Notes under the pieces: generated by a model | Told to the model about the DNA's origin: nothing | What the model saw: the letters and a program-made list of their open reading frames with translations, nothing else | The model's database searches: none | Shown: piece by piece, positions 17,444 to 25,425 of the stretch | How positions within the stretch are numbered: position 1 is the stretch's first letter | Layout of the letters: the number at the start of each line of letters is the position of its first letter | Program-made: the position numbers and the translations under genes | DNA from: a bacterium | GTDB taxonomy: Bacteria > Chloroflexota > Chloroflexia > Chloroflexales > Kallotenuaceae | Assembly: GCA_016781505.1 (NCBI GenBank) | Contig: JADDQF010000021.1 | Location: 1 to 51,820 of the forward strand | Direction of reading: 5' to 3' | Length of the DNA: 51,820 bases

Positions 17444-20068
17444 TTAACGGCCGTAGCGCCAGCGTAGATAGTGCTGGCCGACATTGCCCATTTCAACCTG
17501 GAAGCCGGCCGGATTGCTGGGGGTGTAGGTCAGCACTCGCCGTTGAAAGGCTTGCATCAGCACGTCCTTTTCCACGCCGCCGACCTTGACCTTGGCCCAG
17601 TACGGCTCGCTGATCGGCAGGCCCACGGCAAAGATCGCGTCAATAACCTGGCCCTGTTTGAAGCTGCCTTCGTACACAAGCCCGCGTTGGGCGAAAAAGG
17701 CGGTGAAGACGCGTGGAACGTTGTGGCCAAGCGTATCGTCGTAGCTGGCAATCCGGACATCGTAGCTCGCCAGCGCGGCATCATCCGCGACGCTGCCATC
17801 GCGCCGCAGCACTCCCGTTACCTGCTGACCGTTGCGGTTTGCCGCTTTGGTCGGATTGACCGGAAAGGCGACGCTTCGAAACGAAGCATAGGTTGGACCA
17901 TTGGGATTAGCTTCGGTCGGATCGCCGGCGACGGACTGCTCGGCCGGTGAGCTGTCGGCAAACGCTGCATCGCCGATCTGAAGCTTGCCGGTGATCATCT
18001 CCACAACCAGTAAGCCGTTGGTGACGCGGCCGTTGGCCGGATTATTCAGCTCCATCCGGCTCTTGTCGAAGTATTGTACTAACCGGCTACCACCGGGGCT
18101 GTCGCTGTACGGCTCCCGATGTGAAGCCGAGCTGGGCTGCGGTCCCCAGAGCCATGTGCGCGGCTCCGTCAAGCGGTTTTCTGCTACCGGCTTATCCGTC
18201 CGCTGCCAGACCTGTTGGAACAACGGGTCCGCATAGCGGCCGTCAAAGGCAGCCGGTGCGCCAACCGGGGCGGGTGCCGGTTTTTGCTCCGGCGCGGGAG
18301 CGCTGCCGGGCACATAGCGCACATAGATGGGTGCGGGCCCTACATTCAGGCTGAGAATGCCGCCGTTAGCGTTAACAACCCGGCTGCCGCCATCTCGCTC
18401 AGTAACGGTGGCACTGCCCGAAGCAGAAGCCAGCTGCACGCTCGCGCCAAGGGGCGACCACAGCACATCGACCACCTCGCCGCCGCGCCCGAAGCGCTGG
18501 GCATACACTTCACCCCCTTGGAATGCCGTCAGATCGTCGACATAAAAGGTGCCGGAGCCGGCAGCAGTGTTTGGATCGTCGTCGACGATCAGCTCCTTGA
18601 GCCGGAGCGTGCCATCCAGCCGGCCGTTACCGCCGGTGATCCGGTTGCCCTGCTCCACCTCGCCGGTGAGCGATGCGCTCATAAACTGCCAGCCTGGCGC
18701 ACCCAAAAAGCCAAGGCGATACTGCAGCACCTCGTTCTGCTCGTCAACGACGCGGAGCTGCAGCATATGTCCCGAGCCATCGCCATACACCCACAGCCCA
18801 ATGCGGGAAGTGTTGGCTGGCAGAGCGGTGTTGGCGCTGCGGGGAAAGGCGACATAATCGTTGTCACCGCTGGTGAACTGGTAGGTGATCTGTCCTGCCG
18901 CCGTGCCGCCATGGACCTGAGCGGTGCTGGAAGAGATGGCGGGCTTGCCAACGGGGAACGGTGCGCCCCAGCCGTTAGCGTCGTCGAACGTGAGCACTGT
19001 TTGCCGCGGCATCACATCCTGTGGCCCGAGTGGCTGAGCACCTCCAACCTGCTCGCTGAGCACTTTGAGCGCCCGGGCCGCTGGCTTGAGCGGGGCGTAG
19101 TCGGTTGGACCGCCACCGCCACGGACCAATCCGTAGCAGGGCTGCGCGTGGTCTTTGAAGTTGTACCACAGCACGCGCTCAGCACCTGCGCCCCGCAGCA
19201 TGGCCGCGGCGCGGACCAGATAGTTCGCCTGCTCTTCGTCATCAGTTCGGCCTTCAGGATCGCGCTCGCAGGGCCCGGTTGTCCAGCCGAACTCGGTCAC
19301 CCAGATTGGCTTACGGCCGTACCGCGCTGCCAAGGTTTGTACATTTTGGACGCCGACCACGTCAATCTGCGCCGTTTCAGGCGTGAACGGATCAACATAC
19401 GGATGGATCGAAAGCGCATCAAAGGCGTTCCAGGCGCCATGCGCGGCAACGGCATTCAAAAACGATGGGTCAAACGGCACGACGCCGCCGCTCAGCACCG
19501 TCACTCCCGGATCGACGGATTTAATGGCCGCGGAGGCTTTGCTGAGGAGCTGTGCGTAGGCGGCCGGATTCGGGGCGGGCTTCCAGTACAACGCGTTTTC
19601 GGGCTCGTTCCAGATTTCCCAGGCTTGCACACGGCCTTTATACCGTGTTGCCGCCGCTTTGGCGAAGGTGGCAAACAGGTTTGGATCGGGCGGAAAGAAC
19701 GAAACGCCGTTCGGTGCATCCCCGGGCTCGGACGTGGCCCAGCCGACCGCGGGATTAAGCAGGCCGATGATGTTGACACCATTACGTCTGTGAGCGTCAA
19801 ATACTTTGTCGTACCAGGTCCAGTCGAACTGGCCTGGCTGTTCCTCGATCCGATGCCACTGCACTTCTTCGCGAACCCAGCCGGCCGATAAGTTGTTGAC
19901 CAGCGCCGCGGGCTGCTCCAGCGAATCGAAGACCGGGTAGCGCGAGGCAATGTGGCTGTTGAGGCCAAAAACGGAGTCGCGGGGAGCGGACTGCGCTTCG
20001 GCGCGTTGGCCGAGGAGCGGCAGCAGTGCTACGATCAACAAAACACAAGCGAGGACGAAGCGTTTCAC
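17444..20068 (-). CDS. Secreted glycoside hydrolase, clan GH-A (GH39/GH5-like), multi-domain
   Basis: An 874-residue secreted enzyme. Residues 1-25 are a signal peptide ending in AEA. A TIM-barrel domain (about 30-350) has the acid/base Glu155 in WEIWNEPE and the nucleophile Glu259 in PIWVTEFGW, with SIHPY before it; this is the GH-A layout and closest by eye to GH39/GH5. A beta-sandwich region (about 380-530, with GLWVYGDGSGHMLQLRV and TFYVDDLTAF) looks like a carbohydrate-binding module. The last 230 residues hold modules with the pattern Gln-x-Phe-x-Arg, also found in the secreted protein at 29707. GTG 20068 is preceded by AAAGG at 7 bases and starts right at the signal peptide; 43 upstream codons are not signal-like. 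Substrate unknown. Confidence 0.85.
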   Translation of the reverse strand: MKRFVLACVLLIVALLPLLGQRAEAQSAPRDSVFGLNSHIASRYPVFDSLEQPAALVNNLSAGWVREEVQWHRIEEQPGQFDWTWYDKVFDAHRRNGVNIIGLLNPAVGWATSEPGDAPNGVSFFPPDPNLFATFAKAAATRYKGRVQAWEIWNEPENALYWKPAPNPAAYAQLLSKASAAIKSVDPGVTVLSGGVVPFDPSFLNAVAAHGAWNAFDALSIHPYVDPFTPETAQIDVVGVQNVQTLAARYGRKPIWVTEFGWTTGPCERDPEGRTDDEEQANYLVRAAAMLRGAGAERVLWYNFKDHAQPCYGLVRGGGGPTDYAPLKPAARALKVLSEQVGGAQPLGPQDVMPRQTVLTFDDANGWGAPFPVGKPAISSSTAQVHGGTAAGQITYQFTSGDNDYVAFPRSANTALPANTSRIGLWVYGDGSGHMLQLRVVDEQNEVLQYRLGFLGAPGWQFMSASLTGEVEQGNRITGGNGRLDGTLRLKELIVDDDPNTAAGSGTFYVDDLTAFQGGEVYAQRFGRGGEVVDVLWSPLGASVQLASASGSATVTERDGGSRVVNANGGILSLNVGPAPIYVRYVPGSAPAPEQKPAPAPVGAPAAFDGRYADPLFQQVWQRTDKPVAENRLTEPRTWLWGPQPSSASHREPYSDSPGGSRLVQYFDKSRMELNNPANGRVTNGLLVVEMITGKLQIGDAAFADSSPAEQSVAGDPTEANPNGPTYASFRSVAFPVNPTKAANRNGQQVTGVLRRDGSVADDAALASYDVRIASYDDTLGHNVPRVFTAFFAQRGLVYEGSFKQGQVIDAIFAVGLPISEPYWAKVKVGGVEKDVLMQAFQRRVLTYTPSNPAGFQVEMGNVGQHYLRWRYGR

Positions 20069-20497
20069 GAAGCTACCTTTCAAGGGGAGATTGACATGCT
20101 GATCGGTATCAGGGCATCCACGCAGCCGAATACAGAAACAGTTGGAATGGTGTATAACCCAGGGCTGGGGCGTGCAGCTCGATTGCGATGCCAGCATCGA
20201 ACACGGTGATTATAACGGCTCCGCCTCCTGAATATAGCCCTTCAACCCAACGTAATGCACACGCATTGGTCCTGAATGCGCAGGACCATCCGAGCTACAC
20301 AATCCTGATATGCGCCAACGAGAGCGGTGCCTCTGAGTGCATTGCCCGATCCGATCAACCTTGCCGACGTGGGCACCGATGTTGCTGTCCATGAACGGCG
20401 ACCGAGCGTATGCGCTCCCGTATACCATGGCTCCAATGGTCATGACAGGTTGTTGGTAGCCCATCAAGTTGGTAGATGCACTGGATGAGGTCGATGC
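20069..20497. other. Intergenic region between divergent glycosidase and oxidoreductase genes
   Basis: About 430 bases with no supported gene. It must hold the promoters of both flanking divergent genes. A palindromic stretch ACCAT-N7-ATGGT is seen near 20424-20440, which could be an operator, but no clear -35/-10 pair was recognised. Confidence 0.4.
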
Positions 20498-21934
20498 ATG
20501 AGCAATGCCTACGATGTTTTGGTGATCGGCGCAGGTCCAGCCGGATCAATGGCGGCGCTGCACGCGGCGGAGCTGGGTGCGCGCGTGGCAGTGGTTGAAC
20601 GAAATCGGACCGGCGGTACCTGTACCAATACCGGATGTGTTCCGACGCGCGTTCTGGCCAAAACAGCGCGGACCTTGCGTGATATTCGCGGTGCCGATGA
20701 GTACGGGATCGAGGTCGGCGCTCCAGGCTTGGTCTGGCAGCGCACACTAGCCCGCGTGCGCCAGGTGATCGAGGATGTGCATACCAATAAGCAGGTGTCG
20801 CAGCGGATGCGTGAGGCGGGCGCCGATGTGTTCTTTGAAGGCACGGCCACCTTTCGTTCCCCGAACGAGATTCATTTGTCCGAAAGCGGCCGGACACTTT
20901 CTGCCAATAATATGATCGTGTGTATCGGCGGGAAGTCACGCCGGCTGCCGTTTCCCGGGGCAGAGCACGCGATGTACCCCGAGCAAATCTTGCAGCTTGA
21001 AGCCCTGCCGCGCTCGGTGGTGATCGTAGGCAGCGGCTATACCGGCGTGCAACTTGTTACTTGCATGAATGCTTTCGGCGTGGACGTGACGCTGCTGGAG
21101 ATCGCGCCCGGCGTGTTGCCCGGTGCAGATCCCGATGTTGGCCGCGTCTTGGCCGATAGCTTTCGCATGCAAGGCGTGCGGATCGACACGGGCATCAAGG
21201 GCGTGGACCAGATCGAGCTGCGTGACGGTGTGCGGACTTTGCGTTACACCAAGGACGACCAGCAACAAACGGTTGACTGTGACGCGGTGATTTTGTGCGC
21301 GGGGTGGCCCGCGAATATCGAGGAGATCGGGCTGGACAAGATTGGCGTTGAGACGAAGCGCGGCTTCGTCACCGTAAACGAGTATTTGCAAACCAATGTG
21401 CCGCATATTTTTGTTGCCGGCGATGCCAACGGACAGGGCATGTTGGTGCAGGGTGCGCATTTCGAGGCCTATGTCGCAGCCGAGAATGCGGTGCACGGCC
21501 CACGCTTGCCGTTCAAGCACGAGCTGCTGCCGAATGGCGGCTTTACGGATCCTGATCACGCTGGCGTAGGCTTGATCGAGGATGAGGCGCGCAAACAATA
21601 TACCGATGTGGCGGTTGCGGTAGCCCAGTATGCCGACCTCGACCGGGCGATCATCGACAACCGTACGGCCGGATTTTTGAAGCTGATCGTGGACCGCAAA
21701 ACAGATCTGGTGGTGGGCGCGCATGCCGCGGGCGAAAACGCGGTTGAGGTGATCCAGGCGGTTGCCACGGCCATGGCGGCGGGGGTGAAGGCTTCGACGT
21801 TGGCCGCGATCGAGCTGGCCTATCCCACCTACACCGCGATCATCGGCGCTGCCGCCAGTGAGCTGGCTCCCAAAGCCGGACGGGCCACCGTTCGTCCGAT
21901 CCAGCCGCACTCCGGCGTTTCCAACGATGTGTGA
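20498..21934 (+). CDS. Class I flavin disulfide oxidoreductase (dihydrolipoyl dehydrogenase/MerA-like)
   Basis: A 478-residue FAD/NAD(P) enzyme. The FAD-binding GAGPAG is at 11-16, the redox pair is Cys42 and Cys47 in GGTCTNTGCVPTR, a second dinucleotide-binding GSGYTG lies near 178, and FVAGDANGQGMLV near 307 is the second FAD motif. The dimerisation domain ends with LAYPTYTAIIGAAA where dihydrolipoyl dehydrogenase and glutathione reductase have His-x-x-Pro-Thr-x-x-Glu, so the catalytic His-Glu dyad is missing. It is therefore unlikely to be a true lipoamide dehydrogenase; no 2-oxoacid dehydrogenase genes are nearby. ATG 20498 follows GATGAGG. A strong hairpin follows the stop. Substrate unknown. 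Confidence 0.85.
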   Translation: MSNAYDVLVIGAGPAGSMAALHAAELGARVAVVERNRTGGTCTNTGCVPTRVLAKTARTLRDIRGADEYGIEVGAPGLVWQRTLARVRQVIEDVHTNKQVSQRMREAGADVFFEGTATFRSPNEIHLSESGRTLSANNMIVCIGGKSRRLPFPGAEHAMYPEQILQLEALPRSVVIVGSGYTGVQLVTCMNAFGVDVTLLEIAPGVLPGADPDVGRVLADSFRMQGVRIDTGIKGVDQIELRDGVRTLRYTKDDQQQTVDCDAVILCAGWPANIEEIGLDKIGVETKRGFVTVNEYLQTNVPHIFVAGDANGQGMLVQGAHFEAYVAAENAVHGPRLPFKHELLPNGGFTDPDHAGVGLIEDEARKQYTDVAVAVAQYADLDRAIIDNRTAGFLKLIVDRKTDLVVGAHAAGENAVEVIQAVATAMAAGVKASTLAAIELAYPTYTAIIGAAASELAPKAGRATVRPIQPHSGVSNDV

Positions 21935-21958
21935 AACCACGTGCTGTTGGCGTTAGTT

Positions 21959-21992
21959 ACCGACCCTTACACAATTCGGTGTAGGGGTCGGT
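21959..21992 (+). terminator. Hairpin terminator after the oxidoreductase gene
   Basis: A 14-base inverted repeat with one mismatch (ACCGACCCTTACAC / GTGTAGGGGTCGGT) and a 6-base loop, 24 bases after the stop, followed by GTT only. Likely the end of the transcript. Confidence 0.7.
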
Positions 21993-22172
21993 GTTATGAT
22001 GCGCCGAAATTACCCATACCTCGTCTGGAACATCAATCGCTCACGGTCGGTATGGGTATGTCGCACGTTGGGCCTACGGTTGCGCGCCCGCGGCGAACTG
22101 CCAGGTTGCTGATTTCACCCCTGCGCACGTGGTTGTTGGTACACTGAGTCGTAGGGACGTTGGGAGGTGATA

Positions 22173-22808
22173 ATGGGAGATCTGCCGACAAACTATTTTC
22201 AGCGCTACGACGAGGCGCAGGACGAGCGTTTTTATGAGCAGCCGCGGCTGGTAACACATATCGACGAAGGGGCGATCGCCGCGGTCACCCAGCTTTACCG
22301 CGAGTTCTTTCCACCGGATGGCGCTATTCTTGACCTTATGAGCAGCTGGGTTAGCCATCTACCGCGGGAAGTGACGTATCGGCGTGTGGTGGGTGTCGGC
22401 ATGAATGCAGTGGAGTTGGCGGCGAACGAGCGCTTGCATGAGCGCATTGTTTTGAACCTTAATCGCACGCCCAGTCTGCCATTTGGTGACGGCGAATTCG
22501 ACGGTGCCGGGATCTGCGTTTCGGTGCAGTATCTGACACAGCCGGTCGCAGCGTTTCGTGAAATCGGCCGTGTGCTTCGCCCGGCCGCGCCGTTGGTCGT
22601 CTCGTTCTCGAATCGCTGTTTTCCCACCAAAGCGGTAGCCGTTTGGCAGGCGCTGGATGACCACGGCCATGGCCAGCTGGTGCAGCGCTACTTTCGCGAT
22701 GCTGGGAATTGGACCGATATCCAATTTTTGGATCGCAGTTCTCGTCGCCGGTCGGGTGATCCGCTGTTCGCCGTGGTCGGCCGCAGTGCTGGACCCGTTT
22801 CGCCATAG
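22173..22808 (+). CDS. Class I SAM-dependent methyltransferase with variant motif I
   Basis: About 211 residues. The fold is read from the later motifs: PFGDGEFDGAGICVSVQYLTQP (motif II region) and EIGRVLRPAAPLVVSFSNRCFPTKA (motif III and following). Motif I, normally a Gly-rich LDLGCGxG, is ILDLMSSWVSHLPRE, a variant also known in a plant/cyanobacterial methyltransferase-like family as I recall it. The next strand, VVGVGMNAVELAAN, would hold the acidic residue region but has Met-Asn there. Start ATG 22173 follows GGGAGG at about 5 bases. Substrate unknown; it stands between an oxidoreductase and an SPFH gene with no obvious link. Confidence 0.75.
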   Translation: MGDLPTNYFQRYDEAQDERFYEQPRLVTHIDEGAIAAVTQLYREFFPPDGAILDLMSSWVSHLPREVTYRRVVGVGMNAVELAANERLHERIVLNLNRTPSLPFGDGEFDGAGICVSVQYLTQPVAAFREIGRVLRPAAPLVVSFSNRCFPTKAVAVWQALDDHGHGQLVQRYFRDAGNWTDIQFLDRSSRRRSGDPLFAVVGRSAGPVSP

Positions 22809-22925
22809 CGCTTGCACCCAGGTATATACTGAGATGAAACCTACGCTCCCATTCCTCGTATACATCAGCAGGAACATAGCCGCACCACGTTTCATATCAG
22901 TTTTATTTGTAGGAGGCATTGCCGT

Positions 22926-24170
22926 ATGGCGAACGCAGCGTATTCCAATCAGGTTGCGCAGGGTATTTCACAGCTGGCCCAGGTCAAAGCGGCGCTGGAA
23001 GAAGCGAGTGAGATTTTTGGACGGAAGGATGAGGCGGGGCGTACGCCGATCGTGGTTGTGCCGAAGCGGCAAAATCGTATTCGCTGGGGCCTGATTATTT
23101 TTGGCCTATTCATTGTCGGCGGCGGGGTTTTTGTTGGCGGCACGGCTGGAAACGCTGGCCTGGCAAGCTTGGCGGCCTTTTTTGGCGTGTTGTTTATCTT
23201 GTTCGGTCTGCTGCGCGCGCTGTATATTCAGGTGCCGGAAGGTGTGAACGCTCTGCTGGCCCGCGGCGGCAAGCATATCGGTACCGTTGGCGCTGGCCTG
23301 CATTTTGTGCCGCCATGGGTGGTGGTCTCGCATCTTGTTACCCGCCGCGAGGTTCCGTATGACGCGCCGGTGAAGGAAGCGCCAACCAAAGACAATGTGC
23401 GGGCAGCAGTTGACACCTCGATTACCTTTATGGTGACCGATCCGTACCGGTTCGTGTACGGCATCTCGGCGACCGGCTTTGACCAGGTGTTTCAAGCGGC
23501 GTGTCAAGACGCGCTGCGCTCGATGGTGCGCCTGGTGACCTCGGATCAGGTCAACGACCTTGCCCGGCAGGAAACCGCCGGCCTGCGCGAGTCGTTGAGC
23601 GCCGATGTTGAGCAGTATGGTGTTACCATTACCAAAATCAACATCACCGACGCACGGCCGCCCGCGGATTTTCTGCAATCACAAGAGGCCCGGCAGCTGG
23701 CGGTGCTGCAGCGCGCGGAGCAAGCGGAGAAGCAAGCGCTGGCCCAACGGCGTCAGGCCGACCAGGAAGCCTTAGCTCGGCAGCAGGTCGTGGCGCGGGT
23801 CGAGCGGGAACGCGAGGAGCTGCAAGTGCAGGTACAGCAGGCGGAGGCGCGGCGGCGCATTGCCGAGCTTGATGCCGAGGCCGAGGCTGTGCGTTTGCTG
23901 CGGGTTGAGGAAGGCCTGCGCAAGAATCCGCTTGCAGCCCAGCGTGAACTGCAGCTGGCCCAGTTTGAAGTGGCCCGAGCCTTAGCTTCAAATAGCCGGG
24001 CCGTGCTGCAAGTCGGTGGCGCCGACGACTTGGTGCGCGCTTTTGTGATGCGTGAAGTGCTGCACGACGCGGCGCAAGCTCCGGTAGGGGGCGCAACTGC
24101 TGACGGAAACGGCAAGGTCGTCGATCAGGGCGGGCCGGAACCAGTCGAGCGGCGTCCTGCGGCTCGCTGA
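22926..24170 (+). CDS. SPFH/band-7 membrane protein
   Basis: A 414-residue stomatin/flotillin-like protein. There are two neighbouring membrane helices (about 54-72 and 77-98), then an SPFH domain (about 100-250) beginning YIQVPEGVNALLARGGKHIGTVGAGLHFVPPW, and a long Glu/Ala/Arg/Gln-rich coiled coil (about 245-345) before a variable tail. Such proteins form large oligomeric scaffolds in the membrane. ATG 22926 is preceded by AGGAGG. The coiled coil and length are normal for the family. No NfeD-type protein, a frequent partner, is adjacent. A hairpin follows the gene. Confidence 0.9.
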   Translation: MANAAYSNQVAQGISQLAQVKAALEEASEIFGRKDEAGRTPIVVVPKRQNRIRWGLIIFGLFIVGGGVFVGGTAGNAGLASLAAFFGVLFILFGLLRALYIQVPEGVNALLARGGKHIGTVGAGLHFVPPWVVVSHLVTRREVPYDAPVKEAPTKDNVRAAVDTSITFMVTDPYRFVYGISATGFDQVFQAACQDALRSMVRLVTSDQVNDLARQETAGLRESLSADVEQYGVTITKINITDARPPADFLQSQEARQLAVLQRAEQAEKQALAQRRQADQEALARQQVVARVEREREELQVQVQQAEARRRIAELDAEAEAVRLLRVEEGLRKNPLAAQRELQLAQFEVARALASNSRAVLQVGGADDLVRAFVMREVLHDAAQAPVGGATADGNGKVVDQGGPEPVERRPAAR

Positions 24171-24192
24171 TGGAGCACCGTTTGTGTGTCAT

Positions 24193-24214
24193 GCCCGCGT
24201 GGATTGCATGCGGG
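24193..24214 (+). terminator. Short hairpin after the SPFH gene
   Basis: GCCCGC-N10-GCGGGC, a 6-bp GC stem about 23 bases after the stop, without a T-run. Probably a weak terminator or 3' stabiliser. Confidence 0.45.
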
Positions 24215-24333
24215 CCTATCCGTATTAGTTGGTTCGCAAACGTAACTCAATCGACATATACGGCGTTGATCATGTATTATGAGGCTTGTATGATGTGCTT
24301 AACTCCTTATACGCCCCCAACCGGTGAGCATAT

Positions 24334-25203
24334 ATGACCCGACCTGAATCGATGCATAGCGACAATTCCATTGGACAATTGACCCAATTAGGCTTGAATA
24401 TCTACGAAGCCAAAGCGTATGTTGCGCTGGTTGGCCGAGATAGCTCATCCGCTACCGAAGTGGCGGAGGTGTCGGGCGTGCCTCGTCAGCGCATCTATGA
24501 TATTTTAGCCAGCCTGGTTGAGCGGGGTATGGCCATTAGCCGCCCAGGCCGGAACGGAACAAAATATGCTGCCGTTGCGCCATCCAACGCACTCGCTGGA
24601 CTGCTTGAGCGCGAGCAAAAACGACTCAACGAGCTGCAAGCCGTTACCACCAGCTTGACCACTGCTCTCGGTCGGCAATACAAGGCCGGCCAAGAAGTCA
24701 GCAGCCCACTGGAGTACATCGAGGTGCTGCGCGGGCGGCAAGCGATCAATGCCCGGTTTGCCGAGATTCAGGAGCATTGCAAGAAAGAAATCTTGATCTT
24801 TACCAAACCGCCGTATGCCATGCCGCCGCAGGAAGATCAAAACAAAGAAGAGGTGATCTCAACGCTTAAGCGGCAAATTGTTGCCCGCTCGGTCTACGAG
24901 TATAGCGTGTTAACGAACGAAGAAACGCGCCGGGCAGTCGAGCTGTTTGTGCGTAGCGGTGAAGATGCGCGTTTTGTCGAGCGCCTACCTCTCAAGCTGG
25001 TGATTGTGGACGAAGAGATCGTGATGTTTGCGATGGAGGACCCGATTGCCGGGCGAACCGAACTTACCATTATGGTGGTTGAGCAGAAACAGTTGGCCGA
25101 AATGATGAAGCTGGCTTTCGAAACCATGTGGGCCCGTGGTGATACGTTCGAAGAAGCGTTGATGCGGCTTGGCATCGGCGAAGTTTCCGAGCAACCTTCA
25201 TAG
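24334..25203 (+). CDS. TrmB-family transcriptional regulator
   Basis: A 289-residue regulator. The N-terminal winged helix (about residues 14-85) reads LGLNIYEAKAYVALV, SSATEVAEVSGVPRQRIYDILASLVERGMA, which is the TrmB pattern. A helical linker (about 90-115) leads to a C-terminal domain resembling the phospholipase-D-like/TrmB sensor domain (IEVLRGRQAINARFAEIQEHCKKEILIFTKPP). No sugar-binding signature was seen. It is encoded just upstream of the two secreted-protein genes that share an inverted repeat, which makes it a candidate for their regulator, but this is only a positional argument. ATG 24334 used; a second ATG six codons later is possible. Confidence 0.88.
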   Translation: MTRPESMHSDNSIGQLTQLGLNIYEAKAYVALVGRDSSSATEVAEVSGVPRQRIYDILASLVERGMAISRPGRNGTKYAAVAPSNALAGLLEREQKRLNELQAVTTSLTTALGRQYKAGQEVSSPLEYIEVLRGRQAINARFAEIQEHCKKEILIFTKPPYAMPPQEDQNKEEVISTLKRQIVARSVYEYSVLTNEETRRAVELFVRSGEDARFVERLPLKLVIVDEEIVMFAMEDPIAGRTELTIMVVEQKQLAEMMKLAFETMWARGDTFEEALMRLGIGEVSEQPS

Positions 25204-25368
25204 CTAGCTGATCTGCATGATTTGGGGGCGCTCTTGGTCGTGGTGCGGATGCAGCGCGGCGTGGGAGCGCTCTGTTGCCTGCTTCTGCTACAGCGTTCCC
25301 GACGCTTAACCTATCCCCGCGGGGGTACCCATAGGTCCTGTCTTGGCTTAGTTATTGCTTTAATATTG

Positions 25369-25396
25369 TTGACACCATGAAAGTGGTGCGTATAAT
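25369..25396 (+). promoter_or_regulatory. Consensus promoter with built-in inverted repeat, subtilisin gene
   Basis: TTGACA (25369-25374) and TATAAT (25391-25396) are perfect consensus hexamers 16 bases apart. The spacer and the end of the -35 hold an inverted repeat, CACCA-TGAAAG-TGGTG (25373-25388). The start codon of the subtilisin gene lies 30 bases after the -10, so the leader is very short. Confidence 0.85.
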
Positions 25397-25425
25397 TCGT
25401 GCAATCAAATGCAAGGATGTGCCCG

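Noticed and set aside
18215-19891. Long open frame (558 codons) opposite the GH39-like gene
   Set aside because: It is the antisense shadow of a GC-rich gene with clear catalytic motifs; its translation has no recognisable domain and no ribosome-binding site.
20424-20440. ACCAT-N7-ATGGT palindrome as another copy of the CACCA/TGGTG operator
   Set aside because: The ACCA/TGGT core spacing is 9 instead of 6-7, the outer C and G are missing, and it is not linked to a visible promoter.
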